Assembly: GCA_021810525.1 (NCBI GenBank)
Contig: JAJZIP010000015.1
Location: forward strand, 1 to 33,494
Direction of reading: 5' to 3'
DNA length: 33,494 nucleotides
DNA from: Actinomycetes bacterium
GTDB taxonomy: Bacteria; Actinomycetota; Acidimicrobiia; Acidimicrobiales; Acidimicrobiaceae
The notes beneath the pieces are model-generated. The model was not told the origin of the DNA, did no database searches, and worked only from the letters and a program-made list of their open reading frames with translations. The position numbers and the translations under genes were made by a program. Positions 17,778 to 26,847 of this stretch are shown here, piece by piece. Numbering within the stretch: position 1 is the first letter of the stretch; the number at the start of each line of letters is the position of its first letter.

Positions 17778-18599
17778 ATGGCTTCCGCGCATACTATAAG
17801 GCCGCGTCGACCCAAACCTGGCACCTTGTTGACTAGATCCAAATCTGGACCCGGCCTGTTAATGGGTACACTCTCCCTCATCGTATTCTTTGGGGTTTGG
17901 CAGTTAAGTGGCAACTATGTGAAGCCGATCTACTTCTCAACTCCTACAAGAGTGCTGCACGCCCTGGGCTCGATGTTGTCAAAAGGTGAACTCCTGCCGG
18001 CCATGTGGCAAACAGCTGTCATCGTAGTACTGGGTTTCGGTGCATCAGCAGTTGTCGGGATAGCGGCCGGCTTGGCGCTTGGACGGTCTATCAAGCTGCG
18101 TACCGCCATCTCGCCACTAATCAGCATGGCAATTGCGGCACCTTTCGTCGCGTTGCTTCCGCTGATGGAAATATGGTTCGGCCTGGGTCTTCTAGCCAGG
18201 GTCGCATTTACATTCATTCTCTGCATTTGGCTAGTCGTAATAAATACCTACATTGGCGTCGCGTCGCTGTCGGCGTCTTACAGGGAACTTGCCGAGTCGA
18301 TGAGCTTGAGCAAGCGGGAGAGCATACGCTACATTATCCTCCCCGGTGCGTCACCGTATATTTTTGCGGGCCTACGAATTTCCGCAGCTCAAGCCATTGT
18401 AGGCGCGGTACTAGCTGGTCAAGAAGTCGGAGCCAGCGGCTTGGGAGGACTGGCAGGCAATTACGGATCCTTCTTCCAGACCTCACATCTGATAGTGACT
18501 ATCGTGGCCTCCACGATCTTGGCGTTCATACTCTTTGGCCTCTTGCGTTTCTACCAGTCACTGCGCAGCCCCTGGATTCACGCAACTGGCCAAGGGTAA
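17778..18599 (+). CDS. ABC transporter permease, SsuC/TauC-like (first of two)
   Basis: A 273-residue inner-membrane permease of the binding-protein-dependent BPD_transp_1 family. After a basic N-terminus there are about six hydrophobic helices, beginning LMGTLSLIVFFGVWQL. The cytoplasmic EAA-like loop is ELAESMSLSKRESIRYIILP, which contacts the ATPase. Best fit is the nitrate/sulfonate/taurine transporter class. The ATG at 17778 has only a weak AAGG site at long spacing. The gene is followed after 50 bases by the ATPase. It differs clearly in sequence from the second permease at 19470, so the two probably form a heterodimeric channel. Confidence 0.85.
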   Translation: MASAHTIRPRRPKPGTLLTRSKSGPGLLMGTLSLIVFFGVWQLSGNYVKPIYFSTPTRVLHALGSMLSKGELLPAMWQTAVIVVLGFGASAVVGIAAGLALGRSIKLRTAISPLISMAIAAPFVALLPLMEIWFGLGLLARVAFTFILCIWLVVINTYIGVASLSASYRELAESMSLSKRESIRYIILPGASPYIFAGLRISAAQAIVGAVLAGQEVGASGLGGLAGNYGSFFQTSHLIVTIVASTILAFILFGLLRFYQSLRSPWIHATGQG

Positions 18600-18649
18600 T
18601 TGAGTTCCTAAGACGACAGGATTTTCCAACTACAAGGAGAACAATCGAA

Positions 18650-19486
18650 GTGACCCAAACCAATGACCGATCGCTTCTGGAAGTCAGGGGCGTGAGCAAG
18701 TATTTTTCTGACGCACGTCACAACCGCAGACTTGTACTCGATGATGTATCCCTGAAGGTACATAAGGGCGAGTTCGTCAGCATTCTCGGCAAAAGCGGTT
18801 GCGGAAAGACGACGTTACTGAGAATAATTGATGGCCTCATTGAATGGGATGACGGGGATGTTCTTCTCGAGGATCAGCCGGTCGGAAAAGCCCAACGGCA
18901 GCGCATGGCGTTTGTGTTCCAGGATTCGAACCTGCTTCCCTGGCGATCTGTGAAAAGAAATGTTGAACTCAATCTCGAATCGCTCAAAGAGCTTTCTCCC
19001 CAGGAGCGTTCCGATCGTGCCATGGAGGCGCTCCGGATGGTTGGCCTTGAAGACGCAGCCGATCATGCTCCATACCAACTCTCAGGAGGTATGCAGCAGC
19101 GGGTGGGAGTTGCTCGAGCCCTGGCGCGTCAACCTGCGGTGTTCCTTATGGATGAGCCCTTTGGCCACCTGGACAACTTTACCCGTGAAAGACTCCAGCA
19201 AGAAATTGGAGCCCTGATCGAGCGTTTGAACGCGACAGTCGTATTTGTCACGCATGACATTGATGAAGCGATCTTGCTCTCCGACAAGATCGTGCTCATG
19301 GAATCAGACCCGGGCCGTGTGTCAAAGGTGTTCGAGGTTGACCTTCCCCGCCCTAGATGGCGTTATAACGTTCGAGCTCATCCAGAAGCTATGCGACTTC
19401 GTGAAGAGATAGTCACAGACCTTCATCTGAAGATTGCAGACTGGGTCCAGCCGGAGGGGGCGATGGTCAATGGCAGTGAGTCTTGA
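18650..19486 (+). CDS. ABC transporter ATPase, SsuB/TauB-like
   Basis: A 278-residue ATP-binding subunit. Walker A GKSGCGKTT is at residues 47-55, the Q-loop lies in FVFQDSNLLPW, the signature LSGGMQQR starts at 144, Walker B VFLMDEPF gives Asp168 and Glu169, and the switch His is in VTHDIDEA. This is the typical ATPase of nitrate/sulfonate/taurine importers. The open frame runs far upstream inside the permease, but the GTG at 18650 with AAGGAG about ten bases before it matches the family's N-terminus. It overlaps the second permease by 17 bases. Confidence 0.92.
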   Translation: MTQTNDRSLLEVRGVSKYFSDARHNRRLVLDDVSLKVHKGEFVSILGKSGCGKTTLLRIIDGLIEWDDGDVLLEDQPVGKAQRQRMAFVFQDSNLLPWRSVKRNVELNLESLKELSPQERSDRAMEALRMVGLEDAADHAPYQLSGGMQQRVGVARALARQPAVFLMDEPFGHLDNFTRERLQQEIGALIERLNATVVFVTHDIDEAILLSDKIVLMESDPGRVSKVFEVDLPRPRWRYNVRAHPEAMRLREEIVTDLHLKIADWVQPEGAMVNGSES

Positions 19487-20315
19487 AGAGGGATTCAGTG
19501 ACTCGACCGAACTCCTGACAAAGGAGAGGGCTTCCTCAGGTTCTCGCCTTCGCATATCGCGGAAATACTCTGGCACGCTGTACCTCTTTGTATCTCTCCT
19601 CGTATTGTGGCAGATAATTGGCTCGTTCCTCGATCCGATCTACATTTCAAGTCCGACCCTCGTGGCGAGCAATCTTTGGGAAATGCTCTTCGGCAAGACC
19701 CAAATATGGCACGACATAGCTGTCTCGGCCTCTGAGATGTATATCGGCCTGGCCATCGCCCTCGTAATCGGCTCCGTCTTTGGATTGGCAATCGGCAGAT
19801 CACGCGTCATACGTGGTTTTACCGCCCCTTACGTAGTTTTTCTCAATGCCACTCCCCTGGTCATAACGTTGCCGTTACTGGCAATTTGGCTTGGTGTGGA
19901 CGAGAAGGCCAGAATCGTATTCATAGTGCTGCTAGCTACCTGGCCGATTCTTCTAAACGTTGCCGCAGGATGCCGTAATGTCAGCGGGCGATTCACCGAG
20001 CTGGGAAATTCGGCAGGACTTAGCAGGATTGACGTAATCCGGAAGATCATAATCCCAGGGGTGCTTCCATATTTCCTTACAGGGGCCCGCATTTCTGCAG
20101 GTCTGGTCGTCATTGGCATGGTCGTCTCCGAGATGGAGGTCAGTCTGGTGGGACTTGGCTACCTCCTTGCTTCGTATGCCTCTGGATTTCAGACCTCAAA
20201 GCTACTTGCCGTGTTCGTCATTTCGACCATCTTTGGTCTAATCAATGTCGGCATACTTTCTTTGGCGACTCGGCTATGGGCACCATGGGCTGTACTCGAG
20301 CGAAAGGAACGCTAA
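19470..20315 (+). CDS. ABC transporter permease, SsuC/TauC-like (second of two)
   Basis: A 281-residue permease of the same family as the gene at 17778 but distinctly divergent. A hydrophilic N-terminus of about 35 residues leads into about six helices starting LYLFVSLLVLWQIIGSF; the EAA-type loop is ELGNSAGLSRIDVIRKIIIPG. I chose the ATG at 19470 because GGAGGGGG lies about ten bases upstream and it overlaps the ATPase end. Its presence beside a different permease and a single ATPase suggests a heterodimeric transmembrane channel; alternatively each permease could form its own homodimer sharing the ATPase. Confidence 0.85.
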   Translation: MAVSLEEGFSDSTELLTKERASSGSRLRISRKYSGTLYLFVSLLVLWQIIGSFLDPIYISSPTLVASNLWEMLFGKTQIWHDIAVSASEMYIGLAIALVIGSVFGLAIGRSRVIRGFTAPYVVFLNATPLVITLPLLAIWLGVDEKARIVFIVLLATWPILLNVAAGCRNVSGRFTELGNSAGLSRIDVIRKIIIPGVLPYFLTGARISAGLVVIGMVVSEMEVSLVGLGYLLASYASGFQTSKLLAVFVISTIFGLINVGILSLATRLWAPWAVLERKER

Positions 20316-20427
20316 TACGTCTCAATCGTCCATCTGAGCTACATCATCATCTCAGCTACAGGGAAGTTCTTCGTTACCGGCTTTCGGTTGCGGATACTCA
20401 ATCGGCAAATCAAAAAGGAGTATTTTT

Positions 20428-21537
20428 GTGAGACCAGCTATAAAGGTCATCGGGTCGCTGCTTGGAGCAGGACTGATCATGACCGCGTGTGGTAGTTCCA
20501 GTTCTAACGCAAGTGCCACTGCCACAACTGCGGCCCAAGCTAACACCAACAGCGGAAGCAGCAGCGATTACGGCCTGAAGCTCAACGCGGACGGTACTCC
20601 AAACCTCAAGGGAGTGACCCTCCACCTCGGCATATCCGGCGGAAACCCTGTTCCGGGAGACACGACAAACTATGTCCTTTCGCAAATGTTGAAGAGCTGG
20701 GGAGCTAACGTAACTTACACCATCGGCGGTGGCCCAAGTATGCAGCTGGCAGTGGTCAGTGGACAGCTGGATGCTGCAGACGGACAATTCTCCAGCTCGC
20801 TTGACGCGGGACTGCAGATCATTGCACCAGCTATGACACACGTCGATGACGTACTCGTATCGAGCAAGTACACTTCAGTCAGCCAGCTAAAAGGCACAAC
20901 AGTTGCCACCTCGTCCAACCTCGATCCAGGTAACTATCTAGGCGGTGTACTCTCAAAGGCCCAAGGTTGGGGTGCAAGTGGCATAAAGATGACCTTTACT
21001 GGCGCAGATTCCAGCACGGTTGACCAGCTCATATCCGGCAAATTGACCACAGCCTTCGTGGCGGCCGAAGACCTTGTCACGCTAAAGGCGCACGGCACGT
21101 TCAACGTGCTCAAGACCGCTGCCCAAATTTCCCCGGACTATGCAGACAGCTTCAACGCCGCCCTCCCATCATGGGTGGCGTCGCACCAATCAGATGTTTT
21201 GGCCATCGATCTAGCATGGTGGGCAGCCGCAAGAGTCTTCGACACCAATAAGACTGCTTGGGACAACTACGCCGAACAGTATACGAATAACGCAGCGACA
21301 CCTGCGGCTGTCACGGCGCAACGTCAAGCCCTTGAGAAGTTCAATCCATGGCCCAACACTCCGGCCGATGCCAGCACAATTCTATCCAACCAGGTAATCC
21401 AGACCAACTACGCTGCAAACCTGGCAGCAGGACAGATGAAGGGCGCGGGCCTGAACAGATCTGCCTCATCGATGGCGGACTTGGGACCGTGGCAGTTGTC
21501 GGCAAAGATTGCAGCAAAGTACCCAAGCATTTACTAG
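20428..21537 (+). CDS. ABC transporter substrate-binding lipoprotein (NMT1/SsuA-like)
   Basis: A 369-residue lipoprotein. The signal peptide ends in a lipobox with Cys21 (LIMTACGSS), followed by a Ser/Thr/Ala linker, then a type-2 periplasmic-binding fold (about 60-330) of the NMT1/THI5/SsuA kind, recognisable from the VVSGQLDAAD-type segment and the LKGTTVATSS segment that follows. It should bind the imported solute outside the membrane and deliver it to the two permeases. The GTG at 20428 has AAAAAGGAG seven bases upstream. A gap of 112 bases after the permease may carry a separate promoter so that the binding protein is made in excess. The ligand cannot be predicted from sequence alone. 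Confidence 0.88.
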   Translation: MRPAIKVIGSLLGAGLIMTACGSSSSNASATATTAAQANTNSGSSSDYGLKLNADGTPNLKGVTLHLGISGGNPVPGDTTNYVLSQMLKSWGANVTYTIGGGPSMQLAVVSGQLDAADGQFSSSLDAGLQIIAPAMTHVDDVLVSSKYTSVSQLKGTTVATSSNLDPGNYLGGVLSKAQGWGASGIKMTFTGADSSTVDQLISGKLTTAFVAAEDLVTLKAHGTFNVLKTAAQISPDYADSFNAALPSWVASHQSDVLAIDLAWWAAARVFDTNKTAWDNYAEQYTNNAATPAAVTAQRQALEKFNPWPNTPADASTILSNQVIQTNYAANLAAGQMKGAGLNRSASSMADLGPWQLSAKIAAKYPSIY

Positions 21538-21595
21538 GAACCGGGCAGTTTAGCGAGAGCGATCTCGTTCGAGTGACCACTCTTGAATGAACCAG

Positions 21596-21631
21596 TGTGC
21601 GGCGGCAACTTAGGTAAGTTGTCGCCGCACG
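21596..21631 (+). terminator. Strong hairpin after the ABC operon
   Basis: A stem of about 15 base pairs (21597-21611 with 21616-21630, one G-U pair) around the four-base loop AGGT lies 60 bases after the binding-protein stop. There is no T-tract, so it would be a U-less terminator or an mRNA-stabilising structure. Confidence 0.7.
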
Positions 21632-22537
21632 CATAAAGCGTCCCATGTGCAAAGGTTGCCTAGTTCGGCCGACTGGGCCAAAGACCTTCAACATCGGCGC
21701 AGTAGAGGTTCACCCGAAGCAACCGAACACCATCCAGCCGACGCTAGCAACATCGCCAACGACCACGAGCGCCGAAGCGCCAATGCTCATGCGATCACGA
21801 TTGCTTGCCACCTCTCTCTCATTCGCCTAGATCTCAAAGACATTGTCCGAATCGTCTTACGGTTCTAGCAGAAGATCAGCTCTTAAAATCCGCCGTAACA
21901 GTCCTGAGGAATGGAACCTTGCGAGACAGATATCCAGCCTTCCCACTCGCAGCGTGTCACCAGCCTCACAATTTCCCAATTCATTGGCCAGCAGCCATCG
22001 TCACATAGCTATGTTCCAGTGAGTCGAGATGCCATGAGAACAGCATCGAACCTTCCTCGTCGAAGACTTTGGAGCATGCCGCGAAGGTAAGTAAAGAGTG
22101 AGCTTCAGTGGTTACATCCCGATCGATTTCGATGAAGTGTTGCGCGCATGTCGTACGTGCTGCGTTAAAGCACCAGTTTACTTACATTTTTCGCATGGCT
22201 CTCGATAGCAGCGCTCTCACCAGCGCAAGGCCGTCACACCACCCGGAATGAACATGGTTTCAAGCTCAATTATTTTCTGAATGCGAGGTGGCGGTGTATA
22301 CGATCCCGTAGCTCAACAACTTCTCAGCTTTGCGGCAAACAAGTAAAGACGAATTCTGAAGCCACTTTGAACCTGGCAACCTTCAACCCCTAGCTAGAGA
22401 TCGCGAGCGACCTTCTGAGGAAGTAACAGATGAAACGTTGTAGGATTTTCGTATCGATCACCAAATTCTCCAGAATCCATTTTCAGGAGCTTTCGAAGAT
22501 CAACGGTGGAACCAGAAGGCTCCTTAGGAGGGTCCAA
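21632..22537. other. Gene-free interval of about 0.9 kb
   Basis: No recognisable coding frame. Short frames at 21645-21868 have no family resemblance. The sequence may include decayed genes, but none could be identified. The promoter of the following gene should be near its 3' end. Confidence 0.35.
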
Positions 22538-23185
22538 ATGCCGCTACCTGCGCCGCACCGAGCTGAGCGTGAGGCCCTGTGCGATCTCATGCTCGCCCTC
22601 GGCCCAGATGCTCCAACTCTATGCCAGGGATGGACCACAATCGACCTAGCCGCCCATCTGGTCATTCGAGAACGCAATCTGATAGCGGCCCCTGGCATCA
22701 TCTTTGGTGGACCGTTCTCGGCGATCTTGCGCAGAGCCACCGAGCGAACCATAGAACGTCCATACCCTGAGCTAGTGGCAATGATACGATCAGGACCACC
22801 ACAATGGCTACGCCCATTTGATCGAGCAATGAACCTGATGGAGTTCTACGTCCATCATGAGGACGTCCGCCGAGGAAGCGGCGACATGACGCCACGGCCG
22901 GAAAGCGAAACTGCAGAGTTGGAGGATGCTCTGTGGATACTCCTATGCCGCAGGGGCCGACTTCTGACCCGCTCCTTGGGACCTGTAGGCCTCAACCTCC
23001 GCCGATCGAACGAAGCGATTCGCGACGAACACCTAGTCCGCAAGGGAACACCCACTGCAACCATGTCTGGCTCATCAGGAGAACTGATCCTGTATCTGAT
23101 GGGTCGTCGAGAAGCAGCGCACGTCAAGATTGACGGTTCACCCGAAGCAATCCGCGTTATGAGCACCGCCTCGTTCGGCATTTAG
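22538..23185 (+). CDS. TIGR03085-type protein (DinB/maleylpyruvate-isomerase-like)
   Basis: A 215-residue protein matching, as I recall it, the actinobacterial TIGR03085 family: RAEREALCDLMLALGPDAPTL, GWTTIDLAAHLVIRERN, the ELVAMIRSGPP segment and NLMEFYVHHEDVRR. His residues in AAHL and FYVHHEDVRR occupy the positions that bind metal in the DinB/mycothiol-dependent fold. The frame opens at 22430, but the ATG at 22538 has an excellent AGGAGGG five bases upstream and starts at the family N-terminus. It appears to be monocistronic. The enzymatic activity of this family is not established; a mycothiol-linked role is inference. Confidence 0.75.
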   Translation: MPLPAPHRAEREALCDLMLALGPDAPTLCQGWTTIDLAAHLVIRERNLIAAPGIIFGGPFSAILRRATERTIERPYPELVAMIRSGPPQWLRPFDRAMNLMEFYVHHEDVRRGSGDMTPRPESETAELEDALWILLCRRGRLLTRSLGPVGLNLRRSNEAIRDEHLVRKGTPTATMSGSSGELILYLMGRREAAHVKIDGSPEAIRVMSTASFGI

Positions 23186-23322
23186 CCTGGCCGAGGCGGT
23201 CATCTACCTCTTTATTATCATGGACTTCTGCTACACCAGGCAAGGCATCTCGACAGCATCGAATCGACCGCATATTCTGCTTCAATGACAATCGGTGATC
23301 TCGGCTCAGTCGCGACAGCTTG

Positions 23323-24516
23323 TCAGATACCCCATTCACCTTCCCGCAACGTTTGCCACTCTGTGAGTGAAGCCCTTTGGTACGGACCGAGTGATTCCTG
23401 GCCCACCAGTGACTCCCCGTTAATGACGGGTTTGCCCACAACTCTGTCAAGTATCCAATCCGCCGCAACATCAGTACCGTTCATCCCATGGAGACAGTCC
23501 ATTCCATCGCTGCCGTGGAACGCATTTTCGAATACCAAGAGCTCCTTAGGGCCCTTGAGATTGTTGCGATACAGCGCCCTTGCTTCGGGAATGCTTGTAA
23601 GCGGATCGAACTCCCCGATGCAAACGAGTGTCGGACAGTTGACCTCAATATCCGGAGACAGCTCGCTCGCCGCGATGAACTCATCAAGTTCCGCCCCTGC
23701 AAGACCGGTCATGTACCGCATGACCTTGTAAAATCGCGGAGGGGCTGAAAAAAGAAGCGAGTCAAGACTGCCAAAACATGCGTGCAGCAGTGCTACCCCT
23801 TTAATTCTTGGATCTGACGCCGCAAGCTCCAGCGCCCATCTCGTGCCCAAGCTACTTCCTATCACCCATGCACCGTCGCCATTCCAGTATCCATTGGCTT
23901 TCAGGAACTCCAAGGCCGTCTGAAGCGCCAAATTGTAATTGTCTCTGGTAAGCCGTATGCCATTTAGAGTCCGGGCTTCTCCTTGACCTGGACCATCCAT
24001 AGCAAAAACCTTGAATCCTCTGGAGAGGAAAGGAGCGGCAAGAGGGCCGATGGAGGAGGTCTCCTTGGTGCCGTCCATTCCGGGAATATAGACAAGAAGA
24101 GGATCGCTCTCATGACGGAAATGCAACAAGGCTGGCAGCATCTGATCACCAAATGGAATAGCCAGCCTCATTACGCTATGTGATGCCAGTCCTATGACCG
24201 AGTCGAGACACTGCTGAGCCGTCTCCATCAACGCCTTCTTCAAGGGAATCTCGGTGAATATGTTGTGCTGAGCCTCTATCAAGCTGCGCAACGAGAGCTC
24301 ATAAAGCTTGATTGCCGTCTGACGATGACCAGCGGCAGCAGCTGTATCGGCCATCACCTTCTGCTGCTTTCCCGAAATGCCGAGAACCTTAGGTATCATC
24401 GACTCCGACTTGGCCGCTTCCGGATACCTACGGCGGCCGTTTTCCGCATTCACTGAAGTGCCGCTGCTTCGGATCAGCCAATCCTGAACCCATTGCTGGG
24501 AAAAGTCCCTTTGCAT
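23323..24516 (-). CDS. Alpha/beta hydrolase (FrsA / dihydroxypseudooxynicotine-hydrolase-like)
   Basis: A 397-residue hydrolase with a helical N-terminal part (about 1-115) and an alpha/beta-hydrolase core. The oxyanion region is PGMDGTKE, the nucleophile elbow GSSLG places Ser222, and Asp304 (GEFDPL) and His334 (AFHGSDG) complete the triad. The long N-terminal helical extension is typical of FrsA-like hydrolases, of which the nicotine-pathway enzyme 2,6-dihydroxypseudooxynicotine hydrolase is the best known, cleaving C-C bonds; esterase activity is equally possible. AAAGGAGG lies six bases before the ATG. It is 26 bases downstream of the binding lipoprotein gene on the same strand, so the two probably share a transcript. 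Confidence 0.82.
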   Translation of the reverse strand: MQRDFSQQWVQDWLIRSSGTSVNAENGRRRYPEAAKSESMIPKVLGISGKQQKVMADTAAAAGHRQTAIKLYELSLRSLIEAQHNIFTEIPLKKALMETAQQCLDSVIGLASHSVMRLAIPFGDQMLPALLHFRHESDPLLVYIPGMDGTKETSSIGPLAAPFLSRGFKVFAMDGPGQGEARTLNGIRLTRDNYNLALQTALEFLKANGYWNGDGAWVIGSSLGTRWALELAASDPRIKGVALLHACFGSLDSLLFSAPPRFYKVMRYMTGLAGAELDEFIAASELSPDIEVNCPTLVCIGEFDPLTSIPEARALYRNNLKGPKELLVFENAFHGSDGMDCLHGMNGTDVAADWILDRVVGKPVINGESLVGQESLGPYQRASLTEWQTLREGEWGI

Positions 24517-24542
24517 CTAGATCCTCCTTTAGATTTCACGGC

Positions 24543-25799
24543 TCATCCCTGGTTGGCGACGACAGAGGTGCCGTACTCCCCGGAGACAATCTTGAAAGAG
24601 GTTCCGGTCCACTCGCCTATCCACACATCATTCCCATTCGTACCCACGTGGTTGGAGACGCTCATGTTGTAGAGTCCGAAGGACTCCGGAACGCCCTTGA
24701 CCTTGGTCTCAAGGTAGTTCTTCAACTGGGGGGCCGTGGCATTCACTCCAAGAGCGCGCAGTGCACGCACCATCAGGAGAAACGCGTCGACGGGAAGCCC
24801 CCAACCGGTATTGGGCTCGGCACCCGCAGCCTTTACGACACCGTCGAACTGCGTCATGAACGAACGCATCGCAGCTGGAAGTGCCTGCGGAGAAAAGTAA
24901 AGGGGTCCAAGAGGCATGTAAAGGTGGGTAGGAATAACCGATGAGAAGTTCTTAAGTGCTGATTGCAGCGCATTTCCCGAGGTGGCAAAGGTAGGGATAT
25001 TCTGCATTCCGAGTGACTTCATGCCCCTGAGCACCGTGCCGAACGGGGTGCCTGTTGTCGACACGAAGATGGCCTGTGGATTGGCCGCCTTGATCACGGA
25101 AAGCTGTGGTGTAACGCTCACCGCATTTGGCTGGTAGGTCTGATGCGCCACAACGGTTACACCTGCAGCGGTCGGATTCTTCAGTCCTGCTTCCAGGTCG
25201 TTGTAGCCGGCAAGTCCACTGGCATCAACCGTGTTGATTATCGCAATTCTGGATAAGCTACTAACTTTCATGAAATTTGCAATAGCGGCTTCCAAGTAGG
25301 TGGTGGAAATTCCAGCGGCAAAGACGTAGCTTCCTGCTGCTGGATGCGCGACCGGCGACAGATCGTAGATGACTGGCCCCTGCGAACCCGCCAACGCATC
25401 AACAGCGTTATCGGCCGAGCTTATACTGCCGTTAAGTATAAATGGCACCCCGGAATGAATCAAGGAAGTCGCCTCAGCCACAGCAGTTGAAGGCGTGCTT
25501 TGATTATCTGCGATATCCACCTTGATGGGGTGGCCATCAATACCCCCCTGTGAATTCTCATAAGCGGCAAACGTCGTTAGAGCCTGTTTTGCGGCACTTC
25601 CAAGCGTCGCACCAGCTCCTGTGAGGGAAAGGATAGCGTGAACAGTGTATGGCGAAGCTGGAGCTGAAGTCGTGGTTACTGAGGTTTTTGCAGCTGAGGA
25701 GCTTCCGCATGCCGCCATTATGAGTGCGCTTGAGATCAGGAGAGCGGATGAACGAAACCGCCATTCGCGTGAAAGCGAAAGCCCAGTACGAATAGACAT
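24543..25799 (-). CDS. Orphan branched-chain-amino-acid-type substrate-binding lipoprotein
   Basis: A 418-residue lipoprotein with lipobox Cys31 (LIMAACGSS), a Ser/Thr/Ala-rich linker, then a type-1 periplasmic-binding fold of the LivK/Peripla_BP_6 kind (HAILSLTGAGATLGSAAKQAL, GGIDGHPIKV, ATSLIHSGVPFILNG). Such proteins bind amino acids, amides, urea or aromatic acids. No LivH, LivM, LivG or LivF gene is nearby, so it is an orphan in this window. A TTG two codons upstream is possible, but GGGGGG lies six bases before the ATG at 25799. It is the first gene of a minus-strand pair with the alpha/beta hydrolase. Confidence 0.88.
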   Translation of the reverse strand: MSIRTGLSLSREWRFRSSALLISSALIMAACGSSSAAKTSVTTTSAPASPYTVHAILSLTGAGATLGSAAKQALTTFAAYENSQGGIDGHPIKVDIADNQSTPSTAVAEATSLIHSGVPFILNGSISSADNAVDALAGSQGPVIYDLSPVAHPAAGSYVFAAGISTTYLEAAIANFMKVSSLSRIAIINTVDASGLAGYNDLEAGLKNPTAAGVTVVAHQTYQPNAVSVTPQLSVIKAANPQAIFVSTTGTPFGTVLRGMKSLGMQNIPTFATSGNALQSALKNFSSVIPTHLYMPLGPLYFSPQALPAAMRSFMTQFDGVVKAAGAEPNTGWGLPVDAFLLMVRALRALGVNATAPQLKNYLETKVKGVPESFGLYNMSVSNHVGTNGNDVWIGEWTGTSFKIVSGEYGTSVVANQG

Positions 25800-25866
25800 A
25801 GACAACCCCCCGGGTGAATACGCAATTGGACACTTCGGTACAAGGCCATACCCTTTTTCAACCCCC

Positions 25867-25914
25867 GCAGCATGGCTGCACCATGTGTATCAGGTTCATT
25901 TGCCCAGATGAACC
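25867..25914 (-). promoter_or_regulatory. Leader with stacked and competing hairpins upstream of the binding-protein gene
   Basis: In the leader of the minus-strand pair, GGTTCAT (25893-25899) pairs with ATGAACC (25908-25914). Next to it CATGG (25871-25875) can pair with CCATG (25881-25885), or GCAGC (25867-25871) with GCTGC (25875-25879); these two share bases and exclude each other. The block ends 68 bases before the start codon. It could be an attenuator, a ligand-sensing RNA or an operator. It matches no riboswitch class I recognise. Confidence 0.4.
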
Positions 25915-26247
25915 AACCGCCGCAAAGGTTTTCGTCATCCGAACAAACGACCCTGTCGAGAAGTATAACTCTGGGCTGCAAGAGATGCTGGGCAAGTCAA
26001 ATTTTTTCAGTGGCGTCGGAATTCTGAGACCCTGAGCTTTGCTGCCACGCCGGTGTGCCACCCGTAGTGCGCTGAATAGGCAGCAAGCCACGCCTAACTC
26101 GAGAATCCAGGTCCGAGCTCGGTGGGCCAGGAGAAATCGAACCGTAAGCGAAGGGAAAGTCCAGGGATAGTCAGCCGCCGAACTTCGCGTTTTGATAGTC
26201 TTGAGCGAAACCTTCAACACATCTCAACAGGGAGAGCGGACAAGGAC

Positions 26248-26742
26248 ATGAGCAATGACAAGCACGTCTATTCCCCGATTCGACGTATCGTGGCAGGACA
26301 CGACGAGTCAGGCAAATCGGTTGTCATCTCCGATGGCGAGGCGACAAACTTTCGGCAGCACGGAGAGCGAAGATCGACTCTCATGTGGGCAACCAAGGAG
26401 ACACCGGCAAACTTCCTGGACATAGAGGACGCAGGACAGTGGAATCTTGGCACTCCGCCTCCACCGGAAGGGACACGCTTTTGCATCATAGAGAGCGCAC
26501 CCGGCGCAACGTATCCCGCGATGCACAGAACCGACACGATAGATTACGTAATCTGCCTGAAAGGCGAGATTGCCATGGATTTGGACGACTCCACAGTGCT
26601 CATGAAAGCCGGCGATGTGCTGATTCAGCTCGGAACCAATCATGGATGGCGCAATGAGAGCGACGAACCGGCTTTCGTAGCTTTCGTCCTAGTGGACGGG
26701 AAGCCGAAATTCGATCCTAGACTCCCACCCCCGAGGGTCTGA
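26248..26742 (+). CDS. Cupin-domain protein
   Basis: A 164-residue single-domain cupin. Motif 1 is MHRTDTIDYVICLKGEI (His93, Asp99) and motif 2 is AGDVLIQLGTNHGWRN (His132, Asn136). The second His and the Glu of the classical HxH...E metal site are replaced by Thr95 and Asp99, as in the HRTxTxDY subgroup, so metal binding may be altered. The frame opens at 26122, but the ATG at 26248 begins where family members begin, with AAGG close before it. It is transcribed divergently from the binding-protein/hydrolase pair. A small-molecule-binding or isomerase/dioxygenase-like role is possible; the substrate is unknown. Confidence 0.82.
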   Translation: MSNDKHVYSPIRRIVAGHDESGKSVVISDGEATNFRQHGERRSTLMWATKETPANFLDIEDAGQWNLGTPPPPEGTRFCIIESAPGATYPAMHRTDTIDYVICLKGEIAMDLDDSTVLMKAGDVLIQLGTNHGWRNESDEPAFVAFVLVDGKPKFDPRLPPPRV

Positions 26743-26847
26743 GGTTCACCTTGGATAGGTTTGTCTCGACGCAGTGAACGAACAGACCTGGGTGATTTCT
26801 AGAAAAGGAATGAGAACCTGGTAAGGACACTCAAACTCAATGGGCAG

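Noticed and set aside
25887-25897. GAACCTGAT on the minus strand, resembling the TPP riboswitch core
   Set aside because: The CTGAGA element, the ACCCTT box and the conserved TAATxCC loop are missing, and the downstream genes are not thiamine genes.
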